Below, piece by piece: positions 1 to 11,236 of a stretch of 64,000 bases of DNA. Under the pieces are notes generated by a model, which was given only the letters and a program-made list of their open reading frames with translations, was not told the origin of the DNA and did no database searches. This DNA is from Achatina immaculata (taxonomy: Eukaryota; Mollusca; Gastropoda; Stylommatophora; Achatinidae). The position numbers and the translations under genes are program-made. The stretch spans positions 34,362,697 to 34,426,696 of the forward strand of contig CM019701.1 in the NCBI GenBank assembly GCA_009760885.1, read 5' to 3'. Positions within the stretch are counted from its first letter, which is position 1, and every line of letters starts with the position of its first letter.

Positions 1-248
1 AAGTACAGGTGTGCTCCGAAGAGACCCCAGCAACAGCACTAAAACAGCCATGCCCTGGAGACGAGAGAGAAAAAGAAATAGAGTTCGACCAAAGGTTACC
101 TGGAGGAGGAACTGTAGAAGCAGAAATGAGTAGCACGCAGTACAGCTGGGGCAAATTACAAAGACTGGCGAAAGACCAGGAGAGGTGGAGAGAACTTTTT
201 GCTGCCATGCAAGACGCCAGAAGGCTTAGCCGAGCGCCGACTAAGATC
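1..248 (+). pseudogene. LINE (family G) ORF2 C-terminal fragment
   Basis: The open frame from base 9 reads [17 protein letters not shown] near its end, the pattern found at the extreme C-terminus of many RTE-like LINE polyproteins (a Trp-rich block followed by a KDRxRWRxL-type motif). A second frame around bases 85-115 reads RPKVTWRR, which in intact elements lies in the same frame, so one frameshift separates the two. The fragment is cut by the left window edge and runs straight into a GGAT array, as LINE ends with tandem tails do. The Gly-Trp-Met-Asp repeats that follow in the open frame are translated microsatellite, not protein. LINE C-terminus is likely; the clade is uncertain. Confidence 0.7.
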
Positions 249-421
249 ATGGATGGATGGATGGATGGATGGATGGATGGATGGGTGGATGGATGGATGG
301 GTGGATGGATGGATGGATGGATGGATGGATGGATGGGTGGATGGGTGGATGGATGGATGGATGGATGGATGGATGGGTGGATGGATGGATGGATGGATGG
401 ATGGATGGATGGATGGATGGG
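249..421 (+). repeat. (GGAT)n microsatellite, probable LINE tail
   Basis: About 43 copies of GGAT with a few GGGT variants, starting a few bases after the LINE coding remnant. All reading frames stay open through it, which creates spurious ORFs on both strands. Confidence 0.95.
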
Positions 422-1152
422 TAGAAATTTTTGTAGGTGTGGTTATGGCAGAATGAAAGAAAGGTACCAGATGTGGTGTATCACTCCTTTCTAACAAAGT
501 ATGCATCAAACTAAAATATGACTTGTTATAGCCAAACAAATCTTTGCTACATCACTGCTACTGGATGTTGAAACATTCATTTCTGTGGCAAAAAGTATCC
601 CTGCTTTTACCAGAATATTACTGGAAGCAGCAGTTTAGTAAAATCACTTGCACTATAAGCAGCTGTTTCGCTGTGCAGGTCGAAAGAAAAAACAAGCGTG
701 ATGAGCAGTCAGTTCTCCATCTGCTTCATCAGTGTTGAAAACATGCGTGAGTATGACGTCGTTGCAGAAATGTGTGAGTGTGAATTATGATGTAAAAGGA
801 AACAGCAAGAACACCCACCATCTACACACACACACACACACATACACGCACATTTGGGTTCTCTATAGCGTTAAAATGCCACAAGCACATCAAAATAAAG
901 ATCAAGTTTTTTTGTTTTTCTTTAAAAGATGAATGTCTGATACTAGATCTTGTTCCGTCTGATTTTGCTGAGATTTTACTTTTTGATTTGCTCGTTCATG
1001 TCTTGAATCTTTGAATTTTTTTCTACACCCTTTATCTTTTAGCTGTATTTAAACGCAAGTAAAGTTTTCATTTCTTTTCTGCTCACGTAAACATGAAACG
1101 TAATGAAAAAGAGAAAACCAGCATTGAAAATCAGCTTTGTACTATCTCTCTC
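422..1152. other. no recognisable gene
   Basis: AT-rich unique-looking sequence with a short (CA)n run at about 826-848. No motif-bearing ORF seen. Confidence 0.5.
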
Positions 1153-1245
1153 AGGCCATCTTGCTCACAACCGAGAGGCCTGTTGTAGGAGTGCTGCTAG
1201 TGAGGCAAAGTTCCGCAAGGGACATGCGAATGAATGAATGAATGA
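1153..1245 (+). mobile_element. Family-A LINE, extreme 3' end
   Basis: About 80 bp match the last codons of family A (compare 29120-29217), ending in GAATGAATGAATGA. It is heavily 5'-truncated and carries a small insertion after GAGAGGCCT. Confidence 0.85.
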
Positions 1246-1257
1246 CTATCTTTCTTA

Positions 1258-1487
1258 TACTCAGCAGTCAGTCAGTCATTTGCATGTCCTTTGTGGAACT
1301 TTGCCTCACTAACAGCTCTCCTGTAGGCCTCTCGGTTGTATGCAACATGTCCTGCTGATGAAGCATCCATTTGCAGATTATCAACGATGTCTTACATCCA
1401 TCTTCGCCTTGGTCTTCCTCCCTTTCTTTTTTCCATTATGTATCCTTCCAAGACGGTCTTCTCTAAATTCTCATGACGTTTAATGTT
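1258..1487 (-). mobile_element. Family-A LINE 3' fragment, inverted
   Basis: The reverse strand matches the last ~220 bp of family A (C-terminal basic segment with GKRK/RGRP-like codons, then the terminal codons). It faces the fragment at 1153-1245 tail to tail, about 15 bp away. The tail here is a CAGT-type repeat rather than CATT. Confidence 0.85.
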
Positions 1488-2289
1488 GCTGTTTGGGTTT
1501 CTTGATACATTTCCAGAAGATAGTTTACCACCGCTTTCCTTCCGGGAAAGTCACTGTACTAGTCAGTGATCGTAGCCATTGTCCCTACATTGAGATCATC
1601 TGTCTGCCATCACAGAATGGTGACCATAACCAACATTATCTGTTGGTTGCTCTCCAATTATACTTAGCACTTGACTAATTATTTTTTTAAAAAACGAAAT
1701 AGGAACTTTAAGAAAGAAGAAGAATGAAAAAGATATTGAAAGCAACAGTTGGGGTTGAAAATATTCAACAAACTTTGCACCTCAGAAAGCTACAAACTGC
1801 AAACACAAACCTTCGGTGGGAGGAAGAGAGGAGGAAAGCTCACGATGAAAATGGCCGGATCTTTTCATGAAGAACTCGGACAAAAATCTTACAGTGCATG
1901 ATTCACACCATCACAAATCACAGTACTAAAGTCATGTTATAAATTTCAAGCTGTGACAGAATAATGAAGACCTTCACACGTCACATTTGATGTCTGCATG
2001 TCATAGTAACAGCAGGCGAAGGTGAAATATCTGTTGAGTTTCTGTTTGAAGACAAGGCGATACATTAAGTACTTGGACTTTAATGAGAACCAAATGACGT
2101 TTTAAAAATATTTTCACTCCGTTCCAGAATCACGGACATACGGGAAGCCATAAAACAGAAACTCTCATTTCGAAAGTTTCCTTCACGTGTTTCAAAAGTG
2201 AATGCTCTCAAACTGGACAGTACGGGACAACTAGTGACTTTTGTAAGATTCAGGGACACGGCTTTTGGAGAGGTGAGTTTAGTGGCTTA
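1488..2289. other. no recognisable gene
   Basis: No domain, RNA gene or clear repeat seen; a short CAT run at about 2303-2315 belongs to the next element's tail. Confidence 0.4.
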
Positions 2290-3060
2290 CATCATAATCA
2301 ATTTCATCATCATCATACATCTCTAGCGAAGACTGACCCCAATCACCTTCCAGTTTCTCAGTCCCTTGTTTTCATAACGCACGCAACGGAGCTGAATCTA
2401 GTCCTCTTTCTTCATTTTGTCCTCCAGTCTATATCTTCCTTTCGTCCTCTTGCTCTTTTCCTTTCCAGTTTCCCCTCAGTTATGCACTTTGACTATTTCA
2501 TTATGCAAAATATATAACAAAATATTATGCCTGTTCTTATGCTTCTTATTATCTCTGTTTTCTGTTTAACCTCATTATACTTCGTTTTTTTCTGTTTAAC
2601 CTCATTATACTTCGTTTTTTTCTGTTTAACCTCATTATACTTCGTTTTTTTTCTATGCAGAGTTCATCCCATTCTTCTGTACACACTTCAAGGGTCTCAG
2701 TTAGCATTTGCATTTTCTTGTCTAATGTTCGTGTTTGTAAACTATAAAGGAATGTGGAGTATTGTAATGTAACTACATTCAACTTCAGTTGCTGTGCTAT
2801 GTGTTTCAAAGTAAAAACTTTTCTTCAATCCATTGAAAATGACCTTTCATATTCTTCTATTAATTTTCATTTCATGTTTTCTGTCTTCCCAAAAATATAA
2901 ATTTTTTCACTTGTACTAAATTTGATTGCTTGTCATGATATTTGTGCTTCTTTCCAGGCTATATTCTTGACTTGTATTGTTTGTGTCTGAAGATTACGTT
3001 AATCTTCTGGATTTTCTACTTGAAGCACAGAGTCATCCATGTATCTGAGATTAACATGCA
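2290..3060 (-). pseudogene. Decayed LINE (family H), RT to 3' end
   Basis: On the reverse strand the sequence near 3035-3060 reads NLRYMDDSVL, the catalytic YxDD box of a LINE reverse transcriptase. Toward the other end (about 2440-2480) it reads LERKRARGRKEDI, a basic RGR segment typical of LINE C-termini, and the element closes with an ATGATGATG tail at about 2303-2315. Stops and frameshifts are frequent between these landmarks, and a 30 bp triplication sits inside it. This is an old dead copy. I am confident of a LINE origin, less so of the exact boundaries. Confidence 0.65.
2562..2651. repeat. 30 bp tandem triplication
   Basis: Three near-identical 30 bp units (CTGTTTAACCTCATTATACT start) lie inside the decayed LINE. 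The unit is a multiple of three, so the frame stays open. Confidence 0.95.
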
Positions 3061-3136
3061 TGTTAAAAATACATAGACTTTATTTTTACAGGAGAAAGTT
3101 TTGTTGTGAGCGTTAGCTGGCCTGAGATGAAAACGC

Positions 3137-3315
3137 TGTTTTTATTCTTTTTTCAAACAGTTGTTTTTATTCCTTTCTCAAACAGTTATTTTTATCCCTT
3201 TCTGGAACAGCTGCTTTTAATCCCTTTCTCAAACACTTGTTTTTATCCCTTTCTGGAACAGTTGCTTTTAATCCTTTTTTTTTCAAACACATGTTTATCC
3301 ATTTCCCAACAGATA
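3137..3315. repeat. Degenerate T-rich minisatellite
   Basis: About six to seven degenerate units of 25-30 bp built on TTTTTATCCCTTTCTSRAACA. It explains the Phe-rich open frame here. Confidence 0.85.
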
Positions 3316-3402
3316 TTCAGAGCGTAAAAGTCTGACTGAAACGGGCGACAATCCTACAAATGTTATGGCCGCCCCCGAACTTGATTAGAAAGTGGCTATT
3401 AT

Positions 3403-3619
3403 TAACTCTCTCACTCAAAACCTGGCTATGTTGGTAGATCTTACATCACCTATTCAAATCAAATGTGACATGAAGGAAAATCCACATAAAATTAAAAATA
3501 GTACATTTCTAAAACAACCCGTATTTTTAAATTACAGAGTAACTTTCTTTCTACCAAAATTTCTCATCAAAATTTATTCAGGCAGAGCATGGAAACTATT
3601 TCGGGAGTGAAAGAGTTAG
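3403..3619. mobile_element. TTAA-type MITE (piggyBac-like), copy 1
   Basis: The left end is TTAACTCTCTCACTC and the right end GAGTGAAAGAGTTAG, an imperfect terminal inverted repeat of about 15 bp. The interior (GTTGGTAGATCTTAC, AGAGTAACTTTCTTT) is shared with 36596-36823. The size is 217 bp with no coding capacity. TTAA is the canonical piggyBac-superfamily target site, so a non-autonomous piggyBac-like element is the best reading; the right TTAA has decayed to TTAG. Confidence 0.7.
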
Positions 3620-4440
3620 TGTGTCGCGTAAGCAAAGAGACTCGAATAGTCCGTACAACTTGAGCACGTGGAACGCGAAAAGTCCTGATTAATAGTTGGG
3701 CTGTGTGAGACGGCGGAGAGAGATTGGAACGCTTGAGCGCAGCGGTTGTGTTGCTGTAGCTCCTTAAAAAAACAATCTTGTTGTGGAATAATAGCAAGAA
3801 TACTGGATATGTTACTCTTGGCCTACATTTTCAGTGGCTTGGAAGTCTCTAGCAATCAGTGATTGTTTATACTGACAAGATGCCAAGATGTGTATGGCTG
3901 AATCAGGCTATCATTTTGATATGCTGCCTGACATGCCTAGTCTTCATCACATCATCATCATGTTGCATCAATTAAACATTCTAGTTGTTCTCAAGAGCAG
4001 ACTTGGTAGGTTACTGCAACATGAGCATCTGTACTTGTAGACATTTGGTTGTTGTGATGGAAGAAGGTTATAAGAGAAATGACAACTGCAGTAAAACTGG
4101 TTCTAGTTATGAATGTAGACAGAGACGTATGGTTCAGTTTTACCAAACAGTTGATGACATTTTTGTGAAACTGAATCAGACACCTTTTGTATTCCTTACC
4201 AATAGATAGTTTACAATTCAGTCTTACAGATTGCGGATCTGGTACACATTTGTATTATCATCCTGATGTTGTTCGATAGAACAGAATATTTCAACGTACA
4301 CGATGACATACCATCTCTGATAAGGACAAAAGAGTACTTACTTTACTTTTACCTTGTTCTTCTTCTTCTTCTTCGTTCACTTCTACCACCAAAAACCGCA
4401 CTGTGAACCTACTGAATTCATGCCTGTGTTCCTCATTAGG
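3620..4440. other. no recognisable gene
   Basis: Nothing supported; short ORFs only, with a CATCAT run near 3945-3960 and a CTT run near 4359-4375. Confidence 0.4.
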
Positions 4441-4597
4441 CCCGGTGGTCCCCTGTGTGGTCCAAAATAGACCACACGAGATCCACGAAAGGACCACAAG
4501 AGATTCAGAGTGTCACAGTGCTTTAGCCTGTATTCTTGGTGGGTCTCGGAAGCGGGGTTGCGTGACACCGTGGTTTTCATTGCACCAGTTTGGTCTA

Positions 4598-4860
4598 GGG
4601 TTGGACTTTCTCACCGGAAGACCTCGACGTGTTTAGGATATCAGTGCATCCCCGCTGGGTGAGAGGCGGTAGCCCACCCAGGCCAGAGTTGGACTTTCTC
4701 ACCGGAAAACCTCGACGTGTTTTGAGATACCCGTGTATCACCGCCGGGTGAGAGGTGGTTGCCCATCCAGTCCAGGGTTGGACTTTCTCACCGAAAAACC
4801 TCAGTGTGATTAGGATACGCAGACATCCCCGCCGGGTGAGAGGTGGTTGCCTATCTAGAC
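4598..4860. repeat. 88-89 bp tandem repeat, three units
   Basis: The motif TTGGACTTTCTCACC starts at 4601, 4689 and 4778. Each unit also holds CCTCGACGTGTTT-like and GGGTGAGAGGYGG motifs. The block is markedly more GC-rich than its surroundings. Confidence 0.85.
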
Positions 4861-4969
4861 TTCCCTGGTCCAGTGTCTCCGACTTCAGCATTTTGCGGTC
4901 GTGGCCGCTACCCTTCCTGATTGTGACCAGGATGGAGCTTTTGTCCAGGAGGACGAATCCTCGCCACTA

Positions 4970-5290
4970 GTGACTTCTACCCCTGGGTTGAGCCGGTTTA
5001 GGCATTATCCCAGTATGGGCGTGTTTGGGACGGGACCGACCTCTAGAGCAGAGGTACTGTGACATGTATAGCCTTCAAGATTCACCCCTGGTATGTGCCG
5101 GTTTAGGCAAAATTCACCAGTATGGGTGTTTATCAGGCGTTACCGACCTCTAGAGCTGAGGTGGCATGACATGTCTAGCCATCAAGTTCCACCCCTGGTG
5201 TGTGCCGGTTTAGGCATATTTCACCAGTGTAGGTGTATTTCGGACGTGGGCGGCCTCTAGAGCAGAGGTGCCGTGGTATAGCTCTCGTAG
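4970..5290. repeat. 105-106 bp tandem repeat, three units
   Basis: The motif GCCGGTTTAGGCA recurs at 4992, 5097 and 5203, each followed by a CCTCTAGAGC-GAGGT box. A fourth diverged unit occurs at 5449 inside the next block. Confidence 0.85.
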
Positions 5291-5700
5291 CGATACTACT
5301 GGACATACCAGTTAAACTTCACTTTCCACCACCTTTTCCCATCGCCTCCGCACAGCAACCTTTATTTCTTTTCCGCATTTACTTCCTTAACCGGGAGGAG
5401 CTTCACTCCACGCACGGCATTTGAAGAGTCTCGCCAGCAGTGAGACAAGCCGGTTCATGCATTTCGCCCGACATGACTGCACTCAGGACGTGGCCGACCT
5501 CCAGACCAGAGGTGCCATGATTTGACTGTTTGCTTCGCTTTATCCTGTCTACCACCTTTTCCGCAGTGATGCTGCGCGGCAACCTCATTTGTACCTTTCT
5601 TCATTGGCCGGGAAGAGCACCGCTCCACGCACGGCAGCTGAAAAATCTCGCCAACAGCGGCAGATGAGCTACCAAACGTGCCACTCATCTACCCTAAGTA
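5290..5700. repeat. ~215 bp compound repeat, two units
   Basis: CCACGCACGGCA occurs near 5408 and 5624 with matching flanks (CCACCTTTTCC upstream, CTCGCCARCAG downstream). The second unit contains one diverged copy of the 106 bp module, so the three repeat types of 4.6-5.7 kb look like parts of one compound element. I do not recognise the family. Confidence 0.65.
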
Positions 5701-7158
5701 ACTGGTTTTCAGGCGCCAGATATTCGCCCTCGCCCCTTCTCCCGTCAGTTTAAACAGTTCTGCCACGGGAAGGCCAGGAGCTGGACTTGACTGCCATAGG
5801 CTGTTTGAGGCGCATTTGCAGTCCTTAGAACCACTTTTACCTTGTCTTTCCTCTTATACCGTGAGGAGTCGAAGGGAGATCTAGTTGTCGTTTTTTTTTG
5901 GGGGGGGGGGAGCATATGAGTAACTTCAGTAACGTTCATACCGTAAATCGTGGATGCTTCTATAACTCCATCCATCCTTTGGGTGTTCCTCTGTGTCCTG
6001 CAGTTCTTTGCTCGAAAGCCCTCGCGGCTGGCTGATGAAAGATTTAAGACTAAAGTATGTTCATGTCCGACGCGTCATGCCAAGGTTTTTCCAGGTTACT
6101 TAGAACAGCTATCATCATATAACATTATACAGTGTATACAATGTATACAACAGGCTTGTAACAATCATTATTAACAATGGTAAAACAACAATTCTTACTT
6201 CTTTTTAAAATCTTGTGACAAGATTTTCTTATTTGCTCCGGAAGACACTCTAATTTCCCTCATTATACCGCCGTATCTGTAATTTGGCAATGAATATTTT
6301 GAAAAAAACCAAAAGAAACTAAAAACCCCACATTTTCATGAACTTCGTAGCTTTCCCATCATCAGTATTTTGGTGCGAGGACTCTATACTGCTGGATATT
6401 CTCCTACTGAATTTCTTAAATAAAACATGACGCTAACTTTATAAATACTGATATATCCGCGCTCATAGCTATGGGCTTGACATGGTCAAGAAAACTGCTG
6501 ATTAGCGGGGACTTTACTCATATCTGAGATTTCGCGTGCTCAGTCTTGGCTCATGGTGAACATTATCGCCACTTTCTTAACGTCACAAATCATTGTTACA
6601 TCTTCAGCATAAAACTTTCGTAACTTTAAAAAAGTTACCAAAGATTTTATTTAAAAAAAACTACTGTATATTTGAGCCTATCATTTTAACCATTTTAGCG
6701 GTGGTTTGTTACTGTTTACCACTGAAAATGTATGTGTCTAGTACATGAAAGATTAACGATGACGCCATTTTAAATACCAGTAAGATGTTAACACAAAAGT
6801 AATAATGGCCGTCTTGTGTTTACAGCATAAAAATAACATAATAGTTTTACAGAGATTACTTTGGTTTTTAGTTTTAATAAAAGCTCAAAAGCAAAGAACA
6901 AAATGTTGAGGCAAATAAATACAATAAGTCACTAAGTGCCCGGGGAAAAAAATAAAAAAGGCTATGGAGCGATGCATTGCCGGTTATCGTTTTTTTTTTT
7001 CAATTTTAATTTATTTTTTGTTGGTTTGCGATCATAATTTAATCATTAATAATCATATAATATTGTTTTCTAGGGTCATCAGGAGACTAGTGTGTTAAAC
7101 ATGGGAGTTTATGTGTTAGTCAAGTATCGCTAACCTTTACCCCTAAAGCCTTCTCACA
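5700..7158. other. AT-rich stretch without recognisable gene
   Basis: Nothing supported apart from a T9G12 homopolymer junction at about 5890-5911 and poly-T and poly-A runs. Short ORFs show no motif. Confidence 0.45.
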
Positions 7159-7164
7159 TCTAAC

Positions 7165-7171
7165 CATTGAG

Positions 7172-7217
<46 letters not shown>

Positions 7218-8040
7218 GGTCATGCCAATCAGACGTTGGTCGTTATTGATTTCCTCAACCATCTATCCTTAACCATTGGGATATATGACTCTCTGTCTCT
7301 TTCTCTGTCTCTTTCTCTCTGTATTTCTCTATATCTCTGGTCCTTGCCAATCAGACGTTTGTCGTTATTGATTTCCTCAACTATCTATCCTTAACCATTG
7401 GTATATATGACTCTCTGTCTCTTTCTCTCTTTATCTCTCTATATCTCTGGTCCATGCCAATCAGACGTTTGTCGTCATTGATTTCCGCAACTATCTATAC
7501 TTAACCATTGGGATATATGACTCTCTGTCTCTTTCTCTCTCTCTTTCTCTCTGTATTTCTCTATATCTCTGGTCCTTGCCAATCAGACGTTTGTCGTTAT
7601 TGATTTCCTCAACTATCTATCCTTAACCATTGGTATATATGACTCTCTGTCTCTTCTCTCTCTCTCTCTCTCTCTCTCCTGGTCATGCCAATCAGACGTT
7701 TGTCGTCATTGATTTCCGCAACTATCTATACTTAACCATTGGGATATATGACTCTCTGTCTCTTTCTCTCTCTCTTTCTCTCTGTATTTCTCTATATCTC
7801 TGGTCCTTGCCAATCAGACGTTTGTCGTTATTGATTTCCTCAACTATCTATCCTTAACCATTGGTATATATGACTCTCTGTCTCTTTCTCTCTTTATCTC
7901 TCTATATCTCTGGTCCATGCCAATCAGACGTTTGTCGTTATTGATTTCCTCAATCATCTATCCTTAACCATTGGAATATATGACTCTCTGTCTCTTTCTC
8001 TGTCTCTTTCTCTCTTTATCTCTCTATATCTCTGGTCCAT
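7165..8040 (-). repeat. Array grown from a LINE (family D) 3' end
   Basis: Eight units each contain GCCAATCAGACG, TTATTGATTTCC, CTATCTATCCTTAACC and a (CT)n run. GCCAATCAG starts at 7224, 7346, 7456, 7578, 7687, 7809, 7919 and 8041, so spacing alternates 122, 110, 122, 109, 122, 110, 122 bp: a higher-order dimer of about 232 bp. The unit matches the terminal ~60 bp of family D (reverse complement of 13995-14060) plus its (AG)n tail. The last unit continues without a break into a longer family-D fragment. Confidence 0.85.
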
Positions 8041-8330
8041 GCCAATCAGACGTTTGTCGTCATTGATTTCCGCTACTATCTATCCTTTGCTCTTTCTGTA
8101 AAATGTGTGTTAGACTGTGCTTGATGCCACTCTTTTAATCCTTCAAGAATCTTGGAGGTTGTTTTTATTCCTCTGTCCCTTATGTTTCAGTTTGCTTCTT
8201 CTCAAAGCGCCCTACAAATACCGGACTGTCGTCTTTTTCCATATTTTCTCTTTTGCCTAGCCTGACTTAAAATCTTTCCATTTGTTTTCTTGGCTACCCA
8301 ATGGTATTCTCATCATTCTTCTTAGTAACT
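8041..8330 (-). pseudogene. Family-D LINE C-terminal fragment
   Basis: The reverse strand aligns by eye with the family-D copy at 13740-14050: a segment reading MMRIP-like then PRKQME, an RRTF/FVGRF-like stretch, and the terminal AKDRR-like codons, with frameshifts. It is the source of the adjacent array. Its 5' end fades near 8330. Confidence 0.75.
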
Positions 8331-8505
8331 ACATCCCCGCTGCTTAAAAATCACCCGGTGTCCAAAATCCATTTTTCGGCTGGAAGCGGCGAAGATAGGT
8401 TTATGACACTGGGCGATTTTGGAGCAGGTGTGTGTGTGCGGGGGGGGGGGAATGTGCGTCTTATGTAGTGGGAAATATAATATTCACTGCGTAACTACAT
8501 AGTGT

Positions 8506-8895
8506 AAACCATCAGCTTGTAAAGGTAGTACTACTGTTGGGCTACCAATTATTGGAAGTACAACCGTCAGTTTGTAAAGGTAGTACTGTTCTTGAACTAC
8601 GAGCTATTGAAGGTACAACCGTCAGTTTGTAAAGGTAGTACTGTTCTTGAACTACGAGCTCTTGAAGGTACAACCGTCATTTTGTAAACCTAATACTATT
8701 CTTGGTTTACCATCTCTTTGAGGTACAACTGTCAGTTTGTAGAGGTAGGCTACCAGCTTCTTGGACCACCAGCTCTTGAAGGTACAGCCGTCAGTTTGTA
8801 AAGGTAGTACTACTCTTGGTCTACCAGTTCCCTGATGTACAACTGTCAGTTTGTAAAAGTAGGCTTCTTGAGCCACCAGCTCTTGGAGGTGCAAT
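8506..8895. repeat. 55 bp minisatellite, about seven units
   Basis: CAACCGTCAG-type starts occur at 8561, 8616, 8671, 8726, 8785 and 8840 (spacing 55, 55, 55, 59, 55), with GTTTGTAAAGGTAGTAC and CTCTTGAAGGTA in each unit. An irregular unit leads in from 8506. Confidence 0.95.
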
Positions 8896-9297
8896 ATTTG
8901 TGTAGAGTAACTGAACAGGCGGGTGAGAATGTGAATGTTTCAGATGAAATCCTTGCTGCCTGTGATGGAAAGTATTTCACGGAATGTTTAAAACCGATAT
9001 GAGATCAAGCGAATGAAGTCCAATATATCTGAGTTATATACATTATTAATATGTTCACTATTCATACATCTTTCTCTTTTTTAATGAGTATGGTATTTAA
9101 CATAACAGGCTTTTTTAGGTGTTAGTCTAGGACCGCTAACCTTTACCTGAACCCCTGAACCTTTTTTTTTTATTGTTTCATTATCTTCGTTCGTGCTGAT
9201 ATGTTTGAGAAATTTCGTTCCTTCTTTTTCTTTAACCCCATGGTGACTTTATGCATTTCTTCTCCTACGACGCATAATCACCATGTTCAGATATCGT

Positions 9298-9360
9298 CTC
9301 TCTCTCTCTTTCTCCCTCATTCTCTCTCTCTCTCTCTTTCTCCCACATTCTCTCTTTCCT
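9298..9360. repeat. (CT)n microsatellite
   Basis: CT dinucleotide runs broken by TTTCTCCC; no coding meaning. Confidence 0.9.
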
Positions 9361-9496
9361 CTTTGTTTTCCTCCTGTGTTCACTAGTGACTGTTAGGTTC
9401 TCTTTCTCGTGACGTGAATAAAGAATTTTGAATCTTATTGTTGTCAGTTTCTGTTTTGATGATCTGCAACTTCTCTGAAGGTTTCCTTCTTTGTTT

Positions 9497-9578
9497 ATGA
9501 CACAACAGTACACAACCCTGACACAAGCAGTATATATTCCTGACACAGGCAGTATATATTCCTGACACAAGCAGATTT
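9497..9578. repeat. 22 bp minisatellite, short array
   Basis: Three to four units of CCTGACACAAGCAGTATATA plus two bases, the same unit as the larger array at 10978-11236. Confidence 0.9.
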
Positions 9579-9579
9579 A

Positions 9580-10250
9580 TATACTATAAAATTAAAATAT
9601 CCTGGAGAAACAACACATTTTCTGATGCACTGAAGGATAAAGACAAAACAAATCTGTTATGAGGAGGAAAACAAAACAAACAAGGGGTTCATGAAAGAGG
9701 AGATAAATCTAAAATTTATTTATAACATTTATTAAAATATAAACATAATGACAAGAGCAGTGCTTGCTGTAAAGTATGTCCTACGTCTACTTCACCAGAC
9801 AGAAAATTTCGCCAGTGAAGCGAAGGAAGCCACTTTATATGGCTCTTCATTTGCCTATTAGACTTCTACTTCTGGCAACCTCGTTCCATCAGAATGCAAA
9901 TAAAGCTGATGACCAGAAACATCAAGAGGCCATCTTGGAAGAACGTCCATGAATTCATAAAATAACCGGAGTTGACTTTTATAGAAAACAATTCATGTTT
10001 CCGATATTCATGACCAGCGAGTTCTTCCACTGGGAGAAGACTCTGGCAGCGTGATCCATACTGACACGGCAGCTCCAAGAAGCTTTCCAGCTGAACAACT
10101 CGTGTCTGCCGCATGACCAGGAGAAGGCGAGGGGTCGGGAGAGAATGAATGGAGGATGAACTTTATTTTCAAAAGGCTCATGCAAGATCCTCTTATATGA
10201 TGTCCTTTATCTTTCGACTTTCACGTTATTGTACACAATCTCATTAGCTC
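9580..10250. other. no recognisable gene
   Basis: Overlapping short ORFs on the reverse strand at 9866-10185 show no conserved motif and probably are not genes. Confidence 0.4.
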
Positions 10251-10257
10251 TAGGGAG

Positions 10258-10258
10258 G

Positions 10259-10300
<42 letters not shown>

Positions 10301-10333
10301 CCTAACAAATAAAATGTAATTTCAAAGGGCGAA

Positions 10334-10432
<99 letters not shown>

Positions 10433-10445
10433 CATTCAACCATCC

Positions 10446-10478
<33 letters not shown>

Positions 10479-10503
10479 ATCTATCTATCTATCTATCTAT
10501 CTA

Positions 10504-10578
<75 letters not shown>

Positions 10579-10580
10579 GT
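10258..10580. repeat. (GA)n then long (TATC)n/(TGTC)n array
   Basis: GA repeat at 10258-10296; about 60 tetranucleotide units from 10333 to 10580, mostly CTAT with an inner CTGT block near 10505-10545. Confidence 0.97.
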
Positions 10581-10977
10581 CTACTAATCCGTTCGAGCCG
10601 TCAGTCCTTCCACCCATCCATCTTTCTAGATAACAAGCCTGACTGATATTGCCGTATAAGACAAACAGACAATCAGACAGACATACAGACAGGTAGATTA
10701 TAATCAAGTGTCACTGTTTGTCCTTACTTTTTCTTCTTCTGAACGAAGAAGAATAACACATTTTTTATCAAGAGATCAATAATTCCTTACATTTTCCCTT
10801 TTTTTTTTGCTGTACATTGTGTCCAGTTTTCGTGCTCGTGTGGCATTCTCATCTGTTTAATGTAAGAGTTTCTCTTGACTGCTTTTTTTTTCTGAACACA
10901 TTTGTCAGAACGTACTCCATTTTTATATCTGCCGACAGCATACGCGTATTTCATCGGAGCGTGATTTTTTTTTCTGC

Positions 10978-11236
10978 CACAAGCAGTATATAACCCTGAC
11001 ATAAGCAGTATATAAGCCTGACACAAGCAGTATATAAGCCTGACACAAGCAGTATATAAGCCTGACACAAGCAGTATATAAGCCTGACACAAGCAGTATA
11101 TAAGCCTGACACAAGCAGTATATAAGCCTGACACAAGCAGTATATAAGCCTGACACAAGCAGTATATAAGCCTGACACAAGCAGTATATAAGCCTGACAC
11201 AAGCAGTATATAAGCCTGACACAAGCAGAATATAAG
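10978..11236. repeat. 22 bp minisatellite, about 12 units
   Basis: Near-perfect units of CCTGACACAAGCAGTATATA plus AG. Because 22 is not a multiple of three, successive units shift frame and the reverse strand is open in all three frames, producing three overlapping Cys-Gln-Ala-Tyr repeat ORFs that should not be annotated as proteins. Confidence 0.97.

Noticed and set aside
4383..4891. Reverse and forward ORFs in the GC-rich block
   Set aside because: Open frames follow the 88 bp repeats; no domain visible.
7165..8330. CRISPR-like array because of regular spacing
   Set aside because: Units are fully tandem with related spacers and CT runs, the genome is eukaryotic, and the unit is a LINE 3' end.
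10787..11224. 145-codon ORF with Cys/Tyr repeats
   Set aside because: Product of a 22 bp array that is open in all three reverse frames.
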